From Desulfobacterales bacterium (GTDB lineage Bacteria > Desulfobacterota > Desulfobacteria > Desulfobacterales > C00003060), in NCBI GenBank assembly GCA_030629475.1, contig DAOVOU010000041.1, forward strand, positions 1 through 9,959: a stretch of DNA of 9,959 nucleotides, in the 5' to 3' direction. Each line of letters begins with the position of its first letter. Position 1 is the first letter of the stretch. Below are positions 6,968 through 9,959 of this stretch, piece by piece. Below the pieces are notes generated by a model. That model was not told the DNA's origin, ran no database searches, and worked only from the letters and a program-made list of their open reading frames with translations. A program made the translations under genes and the position numbers.

Positions 6968-7132
6968 TTTCGTGTTTTCAATCTTTGCGGCGTTCGCCTT
7001 GAGAACATTACGTGCTTTCGTGATAATTCTTTTTTTGCTTCCCTAACAATAAATCCAATATCTAACCGCACAGGTGGAAATTTTTCTTACCCTTTTTCTC
7101 TTTTCGTGCTTTCGTCTTTTCGTGATTATTTT
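6968..7132. repeat. TTTCGTG-rich, T-tract block
   Basis: The heptamer TTTCGTG occurs at 6968-6974, 7016-7022, 7102-7108 and 7118-7124, with a near copy TTTCGTC at 7110-7116. CGTGCTTTCGT is shared by the copies around 7011 and 7105. Long pyrimidine tracts lie between them. The block resembles a low-complexity intergenic repeat seen in several environmental bacterial lineages (recollection, unverified). No coding potential is seen. Confidence 0.55.
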
Positions 7133-7163
7133 ATGCTAATTGTTTTCTTCCTCTAAACCCACC

Positions 7164-7195
7164 ATTCCAGTATTCCATCATTCCATCATTCCAAT
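7164..7195. repeat. 8-bp tandem repeat, four units
   Basis: Four consecutive 8-bp units follow the period exactly: ATTCCAGT, ATTCCATC, ATTCCATC and ATTCCAAT. The array lies 17 bases beyond the pstA stop codon. Confidence 0.85.
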
Positions 7196-7212
7196 TGCGT
7201 AGCGAAGCGGAG

Positions 7213-8076
7213 CTATGTTGTTTGCTTCCTCCGTATCCTGGTGCGTATGATGATCGCGACAAGGTTGACACTGAGTACAAGCGCAATAAGGACCAGGGCA
7301 GTGCCATATTGAAGATGCCTTGTTTCCTCAATATGGGTGCCGGCCGTAGCGAGCACATAGATATGATACGGGAGGGCCATCACTTCATCAAAGATAGAAG
7401 AAGGAAGTTTGGTCGTATAAAAGGCCGCTGCAGTAAACATGATAGGTGCCGTCTCCCCGGCTGCTCTTCCGATCCCCAGTATGGAGCCTGTCAGGATACC
7501 GGGCAGGGCGACCGGAAATACCACTCTATAAATAGTTTGTCACTTTGTGCCGCCCAGTGCAAGGGATGCCTCTCTGTAGGTTTGTGGCACGGCCTTTAAG
7601 GCTTCCTCAGAGGCACCAATAATTACAGGGAGTATCAGAAATCCGAGGGTAAGTGAGCCGGACAATATTGAAGAATCAAACCCCAAAAAGACCACAAAGA
7701 GCCCAAGGCCAAAGAGCCCGAAGACCACCGACGGCACCCCGGCAAGGTTGTTGATGCCGATTCTTATTAGCCTGACTATCTTTCCCCCGCGGGCATATTC
7801 GCTCAAGTATATGGCCGAAGCAACCCCGAGAGGAAAGGCAATGATAATAGCCCCCAGAGTCAGGTAGAATGTGCCAATAATAGCAGGGAATATGCCCCCT
7901 TTTGTCATAGCGTCCGTGGGGGTCTGCGTTAAGAACGTAAAGTTAATGGCCTTATAACCACGAACGAGTATGAAGCCCAGCATGATCAGAAGTGCCATGG
8001 ATATAACAATCGCAGATGACCTTATAACAAAAAAGGCTACTCCTTCTGTCAACTTTCTCTTTTGTCTGGAGTTCAT
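7213..8076 (-). pseudogene. pstA: Phosphate ABC transporter permease PstA, interrupted by an in-frame TGA
   Basis: PstA is one of the two membrane permeases of the phosphate importer. The frame from ATG 8076 to TAG 7213 would give 287 residues, normal for PstA, but codon 179 (7540-7542) is TGA. Before it lie the N-terminal membrane segments and NNLAGVPSVVFGLFGLG, up to REASLALGGTK. After it the same frame continues with QTIYRVVFPVALPGILTG, GRAAGETAPIMFTAAAF, two more membrane stretches and a basic C-terminus. The stop falls in the EAA cytoplasmic loop that docks on PstB. PstC in this window reads EASLALGATQWETISRVVVP there, so the TGA replaces a tryptophan codon (TGG to TGA, one base). No frameshift or other lesion is seen. 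A GTG at 7524 opens the second half but lacks a ribosome site. The pstA ATG also has no Shine-Dalgarno; it directly follows a 9-bp tandem array. It could be a fresh nonsense mutation, a sequencing error or a readthrough site. Confidence 0.88.
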
Positions 8077-8081
8077 AGTGA

Positions 8082-8180
8082 GTTTATTGAGTTTATTGAG
8101 TTTGTTGGGTTTATTGAGTTTATTGAGTTTGTTGGGTTTATTGGGTTTATTGGGTTTATTGGGTTTATTGGGTTTATTGG
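8082..8180. repeat. 9-bp minisatellite, eleven units, directly upstream of pstA
   Basis: Eleven uninterrupted 9-bp units fill this stretch. In plus-strand order they are GTTTATTGA twice, GTTTGTTGG, GTTTATTGA twice, GTTTGTTGG, then GTTTATTGG five times. A degenerate twelfth unit may follow. The first six units form a 27-bp block repeated twice exactly, so there is a higher-order period. On the pstA sense strand the unit is CCAATAAAC, A-rich and poor in G, ending five bases before the ATG. The array occupies the place where a ribosome site would be and would leave an unstructured leader. Tandem arrays like this change length by replication slippage. Confidence 0.95.
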
Positions 8181-8220
8181 GTTATATGAGCTAAGAGCTT
8201 ATGAGATATCAGCTAACTTG
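8181..8220. other. Remainder of the pstC-pstA spacer
   Basis: On the minus strand, the 40 bases after the pstC stop contain two related AT-rich segments, TTAGCTGATATCTCATA and TTAGCTCATATA, around TAAGCTC. They look like a further short repeat. No terminator is visible. Confidence 0.35.
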
Positions 8221-9120
8221 CTATAGGGTTGCTGTGCCCACCTGTTTATATTTATGAGATATGTAATCTGCAATCAAGTTAAAACCCAGGGTCATAAGGA
8301 AGAGGACTACGCCGGTTGCAAACAGGGCATAGTAGTGATCGCTTCTGAAGGGTGCCTCCCCCATCTCGGCCGCGATGCTGGCAGGCATGGGGCGTACCGA
8401 ATCAAATATGCTTTCAGGGATTGCGGCAGCGCCCCCTGCAACCATCAAAACCACCATCGTCTCACCGATTGCCCTGGACATCCCGAGAATAATAGCTGTG
8501 CAGGTGCCGGATAACGATGCAGGGACAACCACTCTACTAATAGTCTCCCATTGGGTTGCCCCTAAAGCCAGGGATGCCTCCCGTAGTTCCCGGCTCACTG
8601 CATGGAGGGCATCTTCCGTAAGGCTGGAGATGGTTGGCACGGCCATTATGGCCAGCATGAGTGAGGCATTCACGATATTAAGGCCTGTTGGGATGTCAAA
8701 GACCTTTTGAAGAAAGGGGGCCATGACCACCATGCCGAAGAACCCGATCACTACCGAAGGGAGGGCGGCAAGGAGCTCGACCACAGGCTTTAAGACTTCC
8801 TTTACGCTGGGGCTTGCAATCTCCGAGATGTAGATCGCGGAAAGGACCCCGAGCGGCACCGCAATCATGGATGAAACCGCTGTAACGATCAGAGAACCAA
8901 CAATCAGAGCAAGAATACCGAAATCGGCCGGCTCATCCGTTGGGTACCACAATTGGCCGAACAGGAATTCGCTGACCGATACGGACTTGAAGATTGGGAG
9001 GCCTTCCTTGAAAAGAAAGGCAACAATCAATACAAGGACAATGATCGAAATGGCGGCAAGAAAAAGGAACCACTTTTCTATCAGATATTCTCTAATGAGG
9101 CGTTCTTGGGCTCTTTTCAT
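8221..9120 (-). CDS. pstC: Phosphate ABC transporter permease PstC
   Basis: PstC pairs with PstA to form the inner-membrane path of the phosphate importer. The 299-residue protein has TM1 at about 17-37, a periplasmic loop with FGQLWYPTDEPADFGILALIVGS cut by the usual PstC spacing, and about five further membrane helices. The permease (BPD) core includes LLAALPSVVIGFFGM (117-130) and the EAA loop REASLALGATQWETISRVVVP (180-200) that contacts PstB. GMSRAIGETMVVLMVAGG follows and is characteristic of PstC. Length and motifs are complete. The start codon overlaps the last base of the pstS stop (TAATG at 9122-9118) and lacks an obvious Shine-Dalgarno, which suggests coupling to pstS translation. 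Confidence 0.96.
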   Translation of the reverse strand: MKRAQERLIREYLIEKWFLFLAAISIIVLVLIVAFLFKEGLPIFKSVSVSEFLFGQLWYPTDEPADFGILALIVGSLIVTAVSSMIAVPLGVLSAIYISEIASPSVKEVLKPVVELLAALPSVVIGFFGMVVMAPFLQKVFDIPTGLNIVNASLMLAIMAVPTISSLTEDALHAVSRELREASLALGATQWETISRVVVPASLSGTCTAIILGMSRAIGETMVVLMVAGGAAAIPESIFDSVRPMPASIAAEMGEAPFRSDHYYALFATGVVLFLMTLGFNLIADYISHKYKQVGTATL

Positions 9121-9953
9121 TATCTGCCAAGTTCATACAGCGGCACAAACCCTTCCTCCTTGACAGTCTTCTGCCCCTTTGGACTGACAACATAATTGAT
9201 AAAATCAGAAACTACACCTTTTGGCCAGCCGTTTGTGAACATAAACAAAGGGCGAGCAACGGGATATGTGCCGTTTAAGGCAGTGGTAACCGATGCCGTC
9301 ACGCCGTTCACATCAAGCGCCTTGATATTCTTGTTCAGATAACCAATACCGACATAACCAATGGCATGCTTGTTGTTCATCACAGCCTGCGCGACTGCGC
9401 CGTTTGAGGCCAAGAGTTGGGCGGTTGGGGCTACACGCTCTTTCTTCATAACCTTTTTGTGCCATACCTCATAGGTCCCCGAGCTGGTATCTCTTGAAAT
9501 TATTATAATCTTTCTGTCTTCTGCACCCAGTTCTTTCCAGTTACGGATCTTTGCCCGGTAGATACTCTTGAGCTGAGTTAGGGTGATATTTTTTACACTG
9601 TTTGCAGGATGAACAACAGGTACGATAGCATCGATTGCTACGCGGTGGGGCACAGGGAAGACGTTGTTTTTCGTGGCAAGGTCAATCTCTTTTTCCTTGA
9701 TGAACCGGGAAGCGTTGGCAATATCCGTAGACCCGTCAATCAAGGCCTTGATCCCGTTTCCGGAACCTCCGCCGGAAATCGATACATTTACATCGGGGTG
9801 CATTTTCACATAGACTTCTGCCGCCTTCTGGGCGACAGGGAGCACCGTAGTGGACCCCTTGATGACAAGGCTCTCAGCAAAGGCAAGACCGCTGATGTTA
9901 AAACATAATACCATTGACAAAACAAGCGCTCTTAACCAGAATGATTTTTTCAT
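9120..9953 (-). CDS. pstS: Phosphate ABC transporter periplasmic substrate-binding protein
   Basis: PstS captures phosphate in the periplasm and delivers it to PstCA. The 277-residue precursor begins MKKSFWLRALVLSM and has a Sec signal peptide with likely cleavage after AFA (residue 26). The cysteine at 17 is inside the hydrophobic core and not in a lipobox, so a lipoprotein is unlikely. Phosphate-contact segments are visible: KGSTTVLP (32-39), SGGGSGNGIKALIDGSTDIA (60-79) and SRDTSSGTYEVW (153-164). The protein is shorter than E. coli PstS and belongs to the compact PstS type common outside the enterobacteria. Only six bases precede the ATG in this window, so its ribosome site and any Pho box cannot be seen. 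It is the first gene of the operon. Confidence 0.96.
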   Translation of the reverse strand: MKKSFWLRALVLSMVLCFNISGLAFAESLVIKGSTTVLPVAQKAAEVYVKMHPDVNVSISGGGSGNGIKALIDGSTDIANASRFIKEKEIDLATKNNVFPVPHRVAIDAIVPVVHPANSVKNITLTQLKSIYRAKIRNWKELGAEDRKIIIISRDTSSGTYEVWHKKVMKKERVAPTAQLLASNGAVAQAVMNNKHAIGYVGIGYLNKNIKALDVNGVTASVTTALNGTYPVARPLFMFTNGWPKGVVSDFINYVVSPKGQKTVKEEGFVPLYELGR

Positions 9954-9959
9954 GTTACC

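Larger units (their letters stand above)
6502..7212. other. 711-base non-coding spacer inside the pst operon, a mosaic of small repeats
   Basis: pstA and pstB are usually adjacent, but here no protein-coding fragment is recognisable between them on either strand. In plus-strand order the spacer holds a perfect 14-bp inverted repeat (6595-6629), four TCT/AGA-loop hairpins (6713-6920) with a longer imperfect inverted repeat between them (about 6795-6893), a TTTCGTG-rich T-tract block (about 6968-7132) and a four-unit 8-bp tandem array (7164-7195). I see no transposase remnant, no Pho box and no clear promoter. These look like independent insertions or expansions of non-coding repeats. Confidence 0.75.

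Noticed and set aside
7480..7542. TGA in pstA as a selenocysteine codon with a bacterial SECIS
   Set aside because: The family has tryptophan, not cysteine, at this position, and I see no convincing hairpin of the right size and distance just after the TGA.
7970..8194. Plus-strand open frame of 74 codons with a Leu-Leu-Gly/Ser repeat
   Set aside because: It is the 9-bp minisatellite read in the antisense frame, because a 9-base unit never creates a stop. It also overlaps the start of pstA.

Overview
The window looks like a piece of a Gram-negative chromosome of roughly 50% GC. LPS heptose synthesis (hldD), lipoprotein lipidation (lgt) and a complete phosphate-transport and phosphate-sensing cluster are present. 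The gene order, the long Bacillus-like PhoR and the style of the interspersed small repeats would fit a Desulfobacterota (deltaproteobacterial) genome, but this is inference from protein style and no 16S or other marker is present.

Layout. The plus strand at the left carries the 3' part of an isochorismatase-family hydrolase (3-515), then hldD (614-1588). From 1646 to the right edge every gene is on the minus strand. Reading in the direction of transcription (right to left): pstS (9953-9120), pstC (9120-8221), pstA (8076-7213, interrupted), pstB (6501-5731), phoU (5702-5019), phoB (5022-4330), phoR (4333-2549) and lgt (2449-1646). lgt and hldD are convergent, with 57 bases between them and no recognisable terminator. 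The pstS promoter, where a Pho box would be expected, lies beyond the right edge.

How the genes work together. PstS binds periplasmic phosphate, PstC and PstA form the membrane channel, and PstB is the ATPase. PhoU links transporter state to the PhoR kinase, and PhoR phosphorylates PhoB, which normally activates this same operon. pstS/pstC, phoU/phoB and phoB/phoR overlap by 1, 4 and 4 bases, which suggests translational coupling. lgt probably trails the operon or has its own start.

The unusual part is the middle of the transporter operon. pstA carries an in-frame TGA exactly where the family, and PstC in this same window, has a tryptophan; the rest of its reading frame is intact. The two junctions flanking pstA are filled with repeats. 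Between pstC and pstA, eleven tandem 9-bp units run up to the pstA start codon, which has no Shine-Dalgarno sequence. Between pstA and pstB, 711 non-coding bases hold a perfect 14-bp inverted repeat, four hairpins sharing a TCT/AGA loop and showing compensatory stem changes, a TTTCGTG-rich block and an 8-bp tandem array. I see no new defence system or CRISPR array. The points most worth following are the pstA stop codon and the repeat-filled junctions around it.
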